A stretch of DNA of 64,000 bases from JBEGHD01 sp049334165 (GTDB taxonomy: Bacteria > Bacteroidota > Bacteroidia > Flavobacteriales_D > Sanyastnellaceae), in NCBI GenBank assembly GCA_049334165.1, contig JBEGHD010000004.1. One strand, written 5' to 3'. Within the stretch, counting starts at the first letter, position 1, and every line of letters starts with the position of its first letter. The notes beneath the pieces are model-generated. The model was not told the DNA's origin, ran no database searches, and saw only the letters and a list, made by a program, of their open reading frames with translations. Below are positions 38,935 through 47,512 of this stretch, one piece after another. Made by a program: the position numbers and the translations under genes.

Positions 38935-40224
38935 ATGAAGTTCTTCTCAACTCTCACACTTCTTTGTTTTTCGATCAGCGTTTTTGCTCAGGCTCCTGAT
39001 GGGTATTACAGCTCTGCCAATGGCTTATCTGGAGAAGCGTTGAGAGCGGAACTCCAATCGATCATCGACAATCACGATGTGCAGTCTTACGGAAGTTTAT
39101 GGATCCATTTTCAGTCGACAGATCAAAAGCCAAACGGAGAAGTGTGGGACATGTACTCCGATAATCCTCAAGGTCCGGAGCCGTTCGTTTTTGAGTTTGG
39201 AGACGACCAATGCGGAAACTACGGTGGGGAAGGGGATTGCTACAACCGGGAGCACTCGTTTCCAAAGAGCTGGTTTGGCGATCAGAGCCCGATGAATTCC
39301 GATCTTTTTCACCTTTACCCCACAGACGGCTACGTGAATGGGATTCGCGGAAACTATCCATTTGGAGAAGTAGGAAGCGCCAACTACGTTTCTGAAAACG
39401 GCTCGCTCCGCGGAACTTGCATTTATCCCGGTTACAACGGAATTGTTTTCGAGCCGATAGACGAGTACAAAGGAGATTTTGCCCGCAGTTATTTTTACAT
39501 GGTCACGAGGTATTTCGATCAGGTTGACAACTGGAATTCACCTATGCTCAATGGCGATGGCTTTAGCGACTGGGCAGTAGACCTTCTGCTTGAGTGGGCA
39601 GCTTTTGACCCTGTTAGCCAGAAGGAAATTGACAGAAACAACGCGGTTTTTGCTATTCAGGAAAACCGAAACCCGTTCATCGATAATCCCGATTTTATTG
39701 AGCTTATCTGGGGAGAACCAGCTTGCCTTTTTTACGATTGTGGATGCCTAGACGAAACAGCCTGTAACTACAATTCAACAGCCGACATTGCGACTGACGA
39801 GTGCGACTACTCTTGTTATGGTTGTATAGATGAAAATGCCTGTAATTACGATTCAGAAGCCGAACTCAATGACGACTCTTGTTTTTATCCTGGCGATACT
39901 TGCCAAACGGGAACTGGAGAGACTTCAGTGCTTGACGAAAACTGCGAGTGCGGAGTGATAGAAGGATGCACGAACCCTAATGCCTGCAATTACGAGCCGG
40001 AAGCTCAACTAGATGATGGTAGTTGTGTGGTGACGCTCTATTGTCCGTGTGCACCCGACATCAACGGAGATGAGATGATCGACACGAGTGATCTTCTGAT
40101 TCTAATCTCATTCACCAGCTGCCAGCAAAACTGCGGAGGTGCAGATCTCGACCTCAACGGCAATGTCAACACGAATGATGTTTTGATTTTCCTCTCGAAT
40201 TTTGGGCAAAGCTGTAGTTATTAG
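38935..40224 (+). CDS. Secreted endonuclease I with Cys-rich repeats and dockerin-like tail
   Basis: 429 residues. Signal peptide 1-18 (ends SVFAQ). Endonuclease I (EndA/NucM-like) domain about 25-265, with the catalytic block CYNREHSFPKSWFGD, then DLFHLYPTDGYVNGIRGNYPFG and the late EKDRNN-like QKEIDRNNAVF: a magnesium-dependent non-specific nuclease. Then three Cys-rich modules (GCLDETACNYNS, GCIDENACNYDS, GCTNPNACNYEP) and a C-terminal pair of calcium-loop segments DINGDEMIDTSDLLILI and DLNGNVNTNDVLIFLSNFG, dockerin-like. No T9SS tail is evident. It probably degrades extracellular DNA for nutrition or matrix removal. Confidence 0.9.
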   Translation: MKFFSTLTLLCFSISVFAQAPDGYYSSANGLSGEALRAELQSIIDNHDVQSYGSLWIHFQSTDQKPNGEVWDMYSDNPQGPEPFVFEFGDDQCGNYGGEGDCYNREHSFPKSWFGDQSPMNSDLFHLYPTDGYVNGIRGNYPFGEVGSANYVSENGSLRGTCIYPGYNGIVFEPIDEYKGDFARSYFYMVTRYFDQVDNWNSPMLNGDGFSDWAVDLLLEWAAFDPVSQKEIDRNNAVFAIQENRNPFIDNPDFIELIWGEPACLFYDCGCLDETACNYNSTADIATDECDYSCYGCIDENACNYDSEAELNDDSCFYPGDTCQTGTGETSVLDENCECGVIEGCTNPNACNYEPEAQLDDGSCVVTLYCPCAPDINGDEMIDTSDLLILISFTSCQQNCGGADLDLNGNVNTNDVLIFLSNFGQSCSY

Positions 40225-40369
40225 ACCAGAGTGAGTTTCAAAGAGGTTGTCAACTTTTTGACCAAGCGTACTCCGAAGTTCATGGCCAAGAGCACCTCAC
40301 ACTGAACTTGTTAAAATAAAAGCTTCAAAAATCTTCACTATTTTAGCTCCAAACCAAAACTCTCTTAAC

Positions 40370-43186
40370 ATGCACTTTCGATTTGCCTTTTTTATTGCTG
40401 CTATTCTCATTACTCAGTCGGCCACTGCCCAGCTTTTCGGAGATCAACAGATTATCTCTACTTCTGCTTTTGAAGCCGCATTTGTCTATTCAGCCGACCT
40501 GGATGGCGATGGTGACATGGATGTGCTTTCTGCTACTAATGATTACGACAAGATTGCCTGGTATGAGAATCAAGGTGGTGGACTTTTCGGTTATCAGCAG
40601 ATCATTTCTACTCAAGTTGATCTCCCCATCTCAGTTTATACAGCCGACCTGGATGGTGATGGCGATCTGGATGTGCTCTCGGCTTCTGCGGAGGATGGAA
40701 AGATTGCGTGGTATGAGAATCAAGGTGCAGGCATCTTCGGTGATCAGCTGATCATCTCTATACAAAATGATAGTCCATGGTCTGTTCATGCAGCCGACCT
40801 GGATGACGATGGTGACATGGATGTACTCTCGGCTTCTAGTCTAGACGACAAAATCGCCTGGTATGAGAATCAAGGTGGAGGGACCTTCGGTGATCAGCAA
40901 ATCATCTCTACTGAGGCAAACGCTGCTTGGTCTGTCTATTCGGCAGATATGGATGGTGATGGCGATATAGATGTACTATCGGCTTCTGGCATTGATAACA
41001 AGATAGCCTGGTATGAGAATCAAGGCGGAGGGACCTTCGGTGATCAGCAAATCATCTCTATTGAAGCTGAGGGTGCTAGCTCTGTTCGAACGTCCGATCT
41101 GGATGGTGATGGCGATTTTGATGTGCTCTCCTCTTCCATGTCTGACAACAAAGTTGCGTGGTACGAGAATCAAGGCGCAGGGACCTTTGGTGGTCAACAG
41201 ATCATTTCCACTCAAGCTGAGGGTGCCCGGTCTGTAGATTCCGCAGACCTAGATGGCGATGGCGATATGGATGTACTCTCTGCATCGCAGAGTGAAAGCA
41301 AGATTGCGTGGTATGAAAATCAGGGTGGAGGTGCTTTTGGTGATCAGCAGATCATCACTACAGAAGTCCTTAGTGCCAGGGCTGTCTATACAGCCGACCT
41401 GGATGGCGATGGCGATATGGATGTACTTTCTGCCTCCCATTGGGATGACAAGATTGCCTGGTATGAGAATGTTATAGGTGAGGGTTGTACAGATTCGAAT
41501 GCATGTAATTATGAGCCCGATATGTGGATAGAAGATGGTTCATGCTGCTTTTCTGATTGCGGGTGTACAACACCTGGAGCAGTGAACTTTGCCCCCACTG
41601 CCACCTGTGATAATGGCTCTTGCCGGTTTCAGGTCATCGGTACCGTATTCTTCGATGAAAATGAAAATGGCCTCTTGGATGAATCTGAATATAGGCTTCC
41701 TTTTCAGGAAGTCGGTCTTTTCCCTAATAATTTAGCGCTCACCACCAACGACCAGGGCAATTTCTTTGTCAATACTTCTGGGGGTAGTGATGAGTTTACA
41801 TTCCAAGTGGAAGAGAACCCGCTCTTTCCCTTTTTTACTACGCCTCAGACCCTGACCTTCGATGCCACTCAAGAAAACTGGAATCAAGACACACTATTTT
41901 TTGGAGTAAGCAACGAATTACCATCCTTTGATCTTGAAGCTAACATGTATTCAGTGATAAACGGCTTCCCCTGCAATGACGAAAGAGGATATTACCTTTG
42001 CTTTCGCAACACCAGCAATGTTTCAATCGATGTCCAACTCGAATTTCAATACGATAGCCTCTTTCAGAGCATAATAGAAAGCTCTAACATAGACTCAATT
42101 GGAGAGAATATCGCTTACTTGAGTTTCAATGATGTGGCTCCATACGAGCTGGTTTGTACAGAGGTGGAGTTACTCAGTCCTACCGTGGAATTCATCGGAG
42201 AATATTTAGAGACGTCCTTTGAAGTACAGGCTTTTTACGATGGAGAGGAAGTTGCCTTCGGAATCGACTCACTCTCAGAAGAACTAACCTGTGCCTATGA
42301 TCCAAACGACAAACAAGTCTTCCCGGAAGGCTATAGCGAAGAGCACTACATCGCCAATGACACATTATTGGAATATCTCGTTCGATTCCAAAACACCGGA
42401 AATGCCCCAGCCACCGATGTGGTTGTGCGCGATACTCTAGACGAGAATCTCAATCTCTCATCCTTCCAACTAGTAGCTAATTCGCATCCAGTCTACACGA
42501 CTGTCGATCCGGCAACGCGCGAGGTGGAATTCTACTTTCAGAATATCATGCTGCCCGACTCGGTCAACAACGAGCCAGAGAGCCATGGATTTGTCTCTTT
42601 CACAGTCCGCCCTGAATCTGAGCTGCCACTCCTGACCGAACTAAACAATACTGCGGCAATCTATTTCGACAACAACCCACCCATCATTACTAACACCACC
42701 TGGAGCACGATCTACGATTGCTCGCTATTCGATGTGAGCTTTACCGATGATGGAGCGCTACTCACTGCTAGCGAAGGAGACCACTACCAGTGGTTCCTGG
42801 ATGGAGAACCCATAGAAGATGCAACCGAGCAGGAATACACAGCCTTGGAGAATGGTGATTACTCAGTGCAGGTCGATATCGACTTTCCTTGTTCGGATAA
42901 CAGTGGCTCTACTTTCATAGTAACTTCTATCGAAGAATGGGAGGAAAGCAAAATCACTCTCTTTCCAAATCCCATGACAACCTCCGCCATGTTGGACCTG
43001 GGAGACCTCAACGGACCAATCCAACTAGAGATCTATGATGTTATGGGTAAACTACAGCGCTCTGAGTTCATTAATCTTGATTCAGGAAATCTAACTATTG
43101 ACAGGGGCGACCTTTCACGAGGGACCTACATCCTAAGACTGACAAGTGAAAATGAGACCAGGGAGTTGAAGTTTGTGGTTGAGTAG
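40370..43186 (+). CDS. Secreted VCBS/FG-GAP propeller protein with T9SS tail (copy 1)
   Basis: 938 residues. Signal peptide 1-20. Seven 50-residue FG-GAP/VCBS units (about 20-370), each with the calcium loop DLDGDGDMDVLSAS and KIAWYENQGGGxFG; seven units fit a complete seven-bladed integrin-alpha-like propeller. Next a GCTDSNACNYEPD Cys module, an SdrD-B-like segment (GTVFFDENENGLLDESE), a DUF7619-like adhesive domain (YDPNDKQVFPEGYS … LVRFQNTGNAPATDVVVRDTL), an Ig-like piece (YQWFLDGEPIE) and a T9SS type A tail (ITLFPNPMTTSAML … RGTYILRLTS). Surface-exposed; probably adhesion. A tandem paralogue follows. Confidence 0.9.
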   Translation: MHFRFAFFIAAILITQSATAQLFGDQQIISTSAFEAAFVYSADLDGDGDMDVLSATNDYDKIAWYENQGGGLFGYQQIISTQVDLPISVYTADLDGDGDLDVLSASAEDGKIAWYENQGAGIFGDQLIISIQNDSPWSVHAADLDDDGDMDVLSASSLDDKIAWYENQGGGTFGDQQIISTEANAAWSVYSADMDGDGDIDVLSASGIDNKIAWYENQGGGTFGDQQIISIEAEGASSVRTSDLDGDGDFDVLSSSMSDNKVAWYENQGAGTFGGQQIISTQAEGARSVDSADLDGDGDMDVLSASQSESKIAWYENQGGGAFGDQQIITTEVLSARAVYTADLDGDGDMDVLSASHWDDKIAWYENVIGEGCTDSNACNYEPDMWIEDGSCCFSDCGCTTPGAVNFAPTATCDNGSCRFQVIGTVFFDENENGLLDESEYRLPFQEVGLFPNNLALTTNDQGNFFVNTSGGSDEFTFQVEENPLFPFFTTPQTLTFDATQENWNQDTLFFGVSNELPSFDLEANMYSVINGFPCNDERGYYLCFRNTSNVSIDVQLEFQYDSLFQSIIESSNIDSIGENIAYLSFNDVAPYELVCTEVELLSPTVEFIGEYLETSFEVQAFYDGEEVAFGIDSLSEELTCAYDPNDKQVFPEGYSEEHYIANDTLLEYLVRFQNTGNAPATDVVVRDTLDENLNLSSFQLVANSHPVYTTVDPATREVEFYFQNIMLPDSVNNEPESHGFVSFTVRPESELPLLTELNNTAAIYFDNNPPIITNTTWSTIYDCSLFDVSFTDDGALLTASEGDHYQWFLDGEPIEDATEQEYTALENGDYSVQVDIDFPCSDNSGSTFIVTSIEEWEESKITLFPNPMTTSAMLDLGDLNGPIQLEIYDVMGKLQRSEFINLDSGNLTIDRGDLSRGTYILRLTSENETRELKFVVE
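40445..41470 (+). repeat. Seven 150-bp tandem repeats (VCBS copy 1)
   Basis: The string GTATGAGAAT (GTACGAGAAT or GTATGAAAAT in single copies) recurs at 40561, 40711, 40861, 41011, 41161, 41311 and 41461, an exact 150-bp period. The nucleotide repeats encode the propeller blades and contain no indel. Confidence 0.9.
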
Positions 43187-43194
43187 TTTTCTTT

Positions 43195-43259
43195 TTGATC
43201 AATAATGCTTTACAACGGGACAACGAAACTACTTTGTCTTGCATCAAGATATTGATCAA
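43195..43259. repeat. Spaced inverted repeat between the two VCBS genes
   Basis: TTGATCAATA (43195-43204) and TATTGATCAA (43250-43259) are perfect reverse complements 45 bp apart, each containing the palindrome TTGATCAA. There is no T tract, so a terminator is unlikely; possible regulator sites. Confidence 0.45.
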
Positions 43260-43301
43260 CTTTTTTGAGAACATTTAACCACAAACCAAAACATCCTTAA
43301 C

Positions 43302-46112
43302 ATGACTTATCGATTTGTCTTTTTCATTTTTACACTTCTTATTTCTCAAAGCGCTTTTGCCCAGCTTTTCGGTGAACAGCAGATCATTTCTACTCCAACT
43401 GATGCGGCCAAATCTATCTATTCTACCGATCTGGATGGTGATGGCGACAATGACATACTCTATATTACCTATTGGGGCGACCTACTTGCCTGGCATGAGA
43501 ATCAAGGAGGAGGCCTCTACGGTGAGCAGCAGGTTATATCTGCTCAATTTGATGGTACAACCACCTTTCATGTGGCCGACCTGGATGACGATGGTGACTT
43601 GGATATCATCACTGCTTCTCAATTTATCGATAACATAGCCTGGTATGAGAATCAAGGCGGAGGCCTTTTCGGTGAACAGCAAATCATCTCTACGCAAACC
43701 AATGCTCCATCTTCCGTTTATACAGCCGATCTGGATGGCGATGGTGACTGGGATGTCCTCTCTGCTTCTCAATATGACGACAAGATCGCCTGGTATGAGA
43801 ATCAAGGCGGAGGCCTTTTCAGTGCTCAGCAGATTATTTCTGTGCAAGCTGATTTAGCCTACTCTGTACATTCTGCTGATCTGGATAGTGATGGCGACAT
43901 GGATGTTCTCTCCGCTTCTCAGTTTGATAATAAGGTCGCCTGGTATGAAAACCTAGGAAATGGCCTCTTCGATGATCAGCAAATCATCTCTATACAAACG
44001 GAAACTCCCTCTTGCGTACATACAGCCGACCTTGATGGGGATGGTGACCTAGATGTTCTTTCTGCTTCCTGGTATGATTACACGATCGATTGGTATGAGA
44101 ATCAAGGCGGAGGATCTTTCGGTGAGAAGCAGGTTATATCTGATCAATTTGATGGTGAAATCTTCTTCTACGTAGCCGATCTGGATGGTGATGGCGACAA
44201 TGATATTCTCTCTGCTTCTGAATTAGGCCTTAAAATCGCCTGGTATGAAAATGAAGGTGGAGGCCTCTTCGGTGATGAGCAGATTATCTCTACTCAAGTT
44301 ATACTACCTAGATATGTCTTCTCAGCCGACATGGATGACGATGGCGATATGGATGTGCTCTCGGCTTCCACGGGGGATCAAAAGATTGCGTGGTATGAGA
44401 ATCTCACCGGTGAAGCTTGTACAGATCCCAGTGCCTGTAACTACGACCCTGATGCTTGGATAGAAAACAACAGCTGCTGCTATGAATGCGGATGTACGGT
44501 GCCTGGTGCTGAGAACTATGACCCACTTGCTTGTTTTGATGACGGATCTTGTGATTTCCAGGTCCTCGGGATTGTTTTCTTTGATGAGAACGAAAATGGC
44601 GTGATGGATGAGGAAGAAAATGGCCTGTCACTTCAGGAAATGGAACTTCTACCTAATGATCTGACTTTAATCACCAATGGCGAAGGTCAATTCTTTGTAA
44701 ATATTTTTGGTTCAGAAGAATATACGTTCACCCTGACTGGCAACTCTGATTTCCCATTCTTCACTACGCCAGAGTCCTTCACTTTTGATGCCACTCAAGA
44801 AAATTGGAATCAAGACACACTCTTCTTTGGTGTAAGTAATGAATTACCGGCCTTCGACCTGGAAGCTCATATGTATTCAGCGATAAACGGTTTCCCCTGT
44901 GATGATGAGAGAGCATACATTCTTTGCTTTCGTAATACCAGTAATGTTTTAATCGATGTCCAACTTGAATTCCACTATGATAGTCTCTTCCAGGACATCA
45001 CTCAAAATCCACTAATCGATTCATTGGGAGAAAATGTAGCTTATCTAAATTTCACAGACGTAGCTCCATTTGAACAGGTTTGCACACAGGTTGAATTACT
45101 CAGCCCTACTGTGGATTTCATCGGTGAGTTTTTAGAAACTTCAATTGAAGTTCAGGCATTTTTCGATGGTGTAGAAGTTGCATTTGGAGTAGATTCGCTT
45201 GCAGAAGAATTAACCTGTGCCTATGATCCCAATGACAAGCAGGTTTTTCCGGAGGGCTACAGCGAGGAGCACTACATCGCCAACGATACGATTTTAGAAT
45301 ACCTGGTTCGATTCCAGAATACCGGTAATGCCCCGGCCATCGATGTGATTGTGCGTGACACTCTAGATGAGAATCTGAATCTCTCGTCTTTTCAACTCGT
45401 GGCTAATTCGCATCCTGTTTACACGACTGTCGATCCTTCTACTCGTGAAGTGGAGTTTTACTTTCAGGACATCATGCTGCCCGATTCGGTCAATAACGAA
45501 CCGGAGAGCCACGGGTTTGTCTCTTTCACCGTTCGTCCTGAACCTGAATTGCCACTTTTAACCGAGCTGAATAACACTGCGGCAATCTTTTTTGACAACA
45601 ACCCGCCCATCATCACCAACACCACCTGGAGCACGATCTACGATTGCTCGCTCTTCGATGTGAGCTTTACCGATGATGGCGCATTGCTCACAGCCAGCGA
45701 AGGCGACCACTACCAGTGGTTCCTGGACGGAGAACCCATCGAAGGTGAAACAGAGCAGGAATACACCGCTCTGGTGAACGGAGACTACTCTGTGCAAGTG
45801 GATATCGACTTCCCTTGTTCAGGTATCAGTAGCTCTACCTTCGTTGTAAACTCTATCGAGGAATGGGAGGAAAATGAAATCACCCTCTTCCCAAACCCTA
45901 TGACAACCTCCGCGATGGTAGACCTGGGTAAACTAAATGGTGAGATCCATTTGGAGGTCTTTGATGTCATGGGAAAACTGCAGCGCTCTGAATTCATAAC
46001 CATTGAATCAGGAAACTTGACACTCGAAAGAGGCACGCTTTCAAAGGGTACTTATATCCTTCGATTGACAAACCAAGATGAAACAAAGGAGCTGAAGTTC
46101 GTGGTTGAGTAG
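43302..46112 (+). CDS. Secreted VCBS/FG-GAP propeller protein with T9SS tail (copy 2)
   Basis: 936 residues with the same order as the preceding gene: signal peptide, seven 50-residue VCBS units (about 20-370), GC-x-ACNY Cys module (ACTDPSACNYDPD), SdrD-B-like segment (GIVFFDENENGVMDEEE), DUF7619-like domain, Ig-like piece and T9SS tail. The propeller half differs clearly from copy 1, while the C-terminal half is nearly identical in protein. Shared bases just before the start (ACAAACCAAAAC … CTTAAC) show that the duplication included the 5' flank. Some units have altered calcium loops (DLDGDGDNDILYIT, DLDSDGDMD). Probably a second surface adhesin with a different ligand face. Confidence 0.9.
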   Translation: MTYRFVFFIFTLLISQSAFAQLFGEQQIISTPTDAAKSIYSTDLDGDGDNDILYITYWGDLLAWHENQGGGLYGEQQVISAQFDGTTTFHVADLDDDGDLDIITASQFIDNIAWYENQGGGLFGEQQIISTQTNAPSSVYTADLDGDGDWDVLSASQYDDKIAWYENQGGGLFSAQQIISVQADLAYSVHSADLDSDGDMDVLSASQFDNKVAWYENLGNGLFDDQQIISIQTETPSCVHTADLDGDGDLDVLSASWYDYTIDWYENQGGGSFGEKQVISDQFDGEIFFYVADLDGDGDNDILSASELGLKIAWYENEGGGLFGDEQIISTQVILPRYVFSADMDDDGDMDVLSASTGDQKIAWYENLTGEACTDPSACNYDPDAWIENNSCCYECGCTVPGAENYDPLACFDDGSCDFQVLGIVFFDENENGVMDEEENGLSLQEMELLPNDLTLITNGEGQFFVNIFGSEEYTFTLTGNSDFPFFTTPESFTFDATQENWNQDTLFFGVSNELPAFDLEAHMYSAINGFPCDDERAYILCFRNTSNVLIDVQLEFHYDSLFQDITQNPLIDSLGENVAYLNFTDVAPFEQVCTQVELLSPTVDFIGEFLETSIEVQAFFDGVEVAFGVDSLAEELTCAYDPNDKQVFPEGYSEEHYIANDTILEYLVRFQNTGNAPAIDVIVRDTLDENLNLSSFQLVANSHPVYTTVDPSTREVEFYFQDIMLPDSVNNEPESHGFVSFTVRPEPELPLLTELNNTAAIFFDNNPPIITNTTWSTIYDCSLFDVSFTDDGALLTASEGDHYQWFLDGEPIEGETEQEYTALVNGDYSVQVDIDFPCSGISSSTFVVNSIEEWEENEITLFPNPMTTSAMVDLGKLNGEIHLEVFDVMGKLQRSEFITIESGNLTLERGTLSKGTYILRLTNQDETKELKFVVE
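43375..44400 (+). repeat. Seven 150-bp tandem repeats (VCBS copy 2)
   Basis: TGG(T/C)ATGA(G/A)A recurs at 43491, 43641, 43791, 43941, 44091, 44241 and 44391, the same exact 150-bp period and unit number as in copy 1. Confidence 0.9.
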
Positions 46113-46205
46113 TTTCTTAGGTTGTCGGTCAAAGTTGTATCGACTAATCTAGACTGGATTTCAATTTAAGAATGTTTCTGTCGGGTCAGTTCTATAATGG
46201 ACTTC

Positions 46206-46213
46206 TATCTTTG
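46206..46213 (+). promoter_or_regulatory. -7 element for the second endonuclease gene
   Basis: TATCTTTG matches TAnnTTTG and is followed by CACC; the ATG is at 46240, leader about 22 nt. Confidence 0.55.
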
Positions 46214-46239
46214 CACCCTAATTTTTTTAAAAACATTCA

Positions 46240-47262
46240 ATGAAGAAATTCATACTCCTCTCAATTTTATTTACAGCTTTTCAGGGCTTTTCTCAAATCC
46301 CATCTGGATACTACGATGATGCTGAAGGTCTCAATGGAGATGCTCTTCGCAGCGCGCTGCAGGAAATTATCGAAGATCACAGCTCTCAATCCTACAGCAG
46401 TTTGTGGACACATTTTCAGTCGACTGACCAAAAGCCAAACGGTGAGGTGTGGGACATGTATTCTGACAATCCAGACGGACCGGAACCATTCGTTTTTCAG
46501 TTTGGAAGCGACCAGTGTGGAAACTACGGTGGTGAAGGCGACTGCTACAACCGTGAGCATTCATTTCCCAAGAGCTGGTTTGGTGATCAAAGTCCGATGA
46601 ACACAGATCTCTTTCATCTCTACCCAACTGATGGTTACACTAATGGAATACGCAGCAACCATCCATATGGAGAAACTGATTCCCCCACTTATACTTCTGA
46701 AAATGGCAGCAAGAGAGGCACGAGCAGTGTGACCGGCTTTGTCGGAACTGTCTTTGAGCCGATTGATGAATACAAAGGAGATTTTGCCCGCACGTATTTT
46801 TACATGCTCACGAGGTATATGGATCAGGTTGACGGATGGAGCAGCTTCATGTTGCAGGATGACGATTTTTCTGCCTGGGCGCTCACAATGCTGATGGAGT
46901 GGCACGAAGAGGATCCTGTTTCACAAAAAGAGATCGACCGCAATAATGCAGTTTACGACATTCAGAATAACCGCAACCCGTTTATCGATGACCCTGAGTT
47001 TGTCGATTTGATTTGGGGCGAGCCGATTGGAGTGGAGGAAGCTGCTGACAATGACTTCGACATGTGGTGGAGTGAAGGAACAGTCCATTTCTCCGACAAC
47101 GTTGCCAGAGCCGAGCTCTTTGTCTACTCAACTACTGGTCAGCTCGTAATGAAAAAGACTGTGTCTGGAAACTCCGTGAATCAGCTTGACCTTGACAACG
47201 GAATGTACATCATTCAGCTACATACAGGAAGCACTTTTGAAGTTCTCCGAGTTGTGAGGTAG
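46240..47262 (+). CDS. Secreted endonuclease I with T9SS sorting tail
   Basis: 340 residues: signal peptide 1-18 (ends GFSQ), an endonuclease I domain (about 20-265) strongly similar to that of the 38935 gene (shared CYNREHSFPKSWFGDQSPMN, EPIDEYKGDFAR, QKEIDRNNAV), then a short T9SS type A sorting domain (about 275-340: DNVARAELFVYSTTGQLVMKK … LDNGMYIIQLHTG) in place of the Cys modules and dockerin-like tail of the first copy. It should be secreted by T9SS and act on DNA outside the cell. A terminator follows. Confidence 0.92.
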   Translation: MKKFILLSILFTAFQGFSQIPSGYYDDAEGLNGDALRSALQEIIEDHSSQSYSSLWTHFQSTDQKPNGEVWDMYSDNPDGPEPFVFQFGSDQCGNYGGEGDCYNREHSFPKSWFGDQSPMNTDLFHLYPTDGYTNGIRSNHPYGETDSPTYTSENGSKRGTSSVTGFVGTVFEPIDEYKGDFARTYFYMLTRYMDQVDGWSSFMLQDDDFSAWALTMLMEWHEEDPVSQKEIDRNNAVYDIQNNRNPFIDDPEFVDLIWGEPIGVEEAADNDFDMWWSEGTVHFSDNVARAELFVYSTTGQLVMKKTVSGNSVNQLDLDNGMYIIQLHTGSTFEVLRVVR

Positions 47263-47299
47263 AAGAGGGTTTGTAAGAAAAAACTCACAAAATTTAAAA

Positions 47300-47340
47300 T
47301 GGCCTAAACCGCTGTGAAAGTGGTTTCTAGGCCTTTTTTA
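47300..47340 (+). terminator. Rho-independent terminator of the second endonuclease gene
   Basis: GGCCTA-AACC (47301-47310) pairs with GGTT-TC-TAGGCC (47322-47333, one internal bulge) and is followed by TTTTTT. The remaining gap up to 47512 shows no gene and no clear promoter. Confidence 0.8.
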
Positions 47341-47512
47341 TGCGCCAATAAACCGATTGAGTGCACCAACCAATCGTAACCTCACAGGAAGGGATATCGT
47401 AAAAAACGCACATTACCCTTTGAATCCCTGCAAGGCCAGATTTTGTTCTTCACCCGGAACTTTACTGATAACCGCGGATTACTTCGCGATTTGATTAAAC
47501 CAAAAAACCTGT

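Noticed and set aside
40445..44400. CRISPR-like periodic repeats
   Set aside because: The 150-bp period is coding, in frame and gives FG-GAP calcium loops; no short direct repeats with unique spacers and no cas genes.
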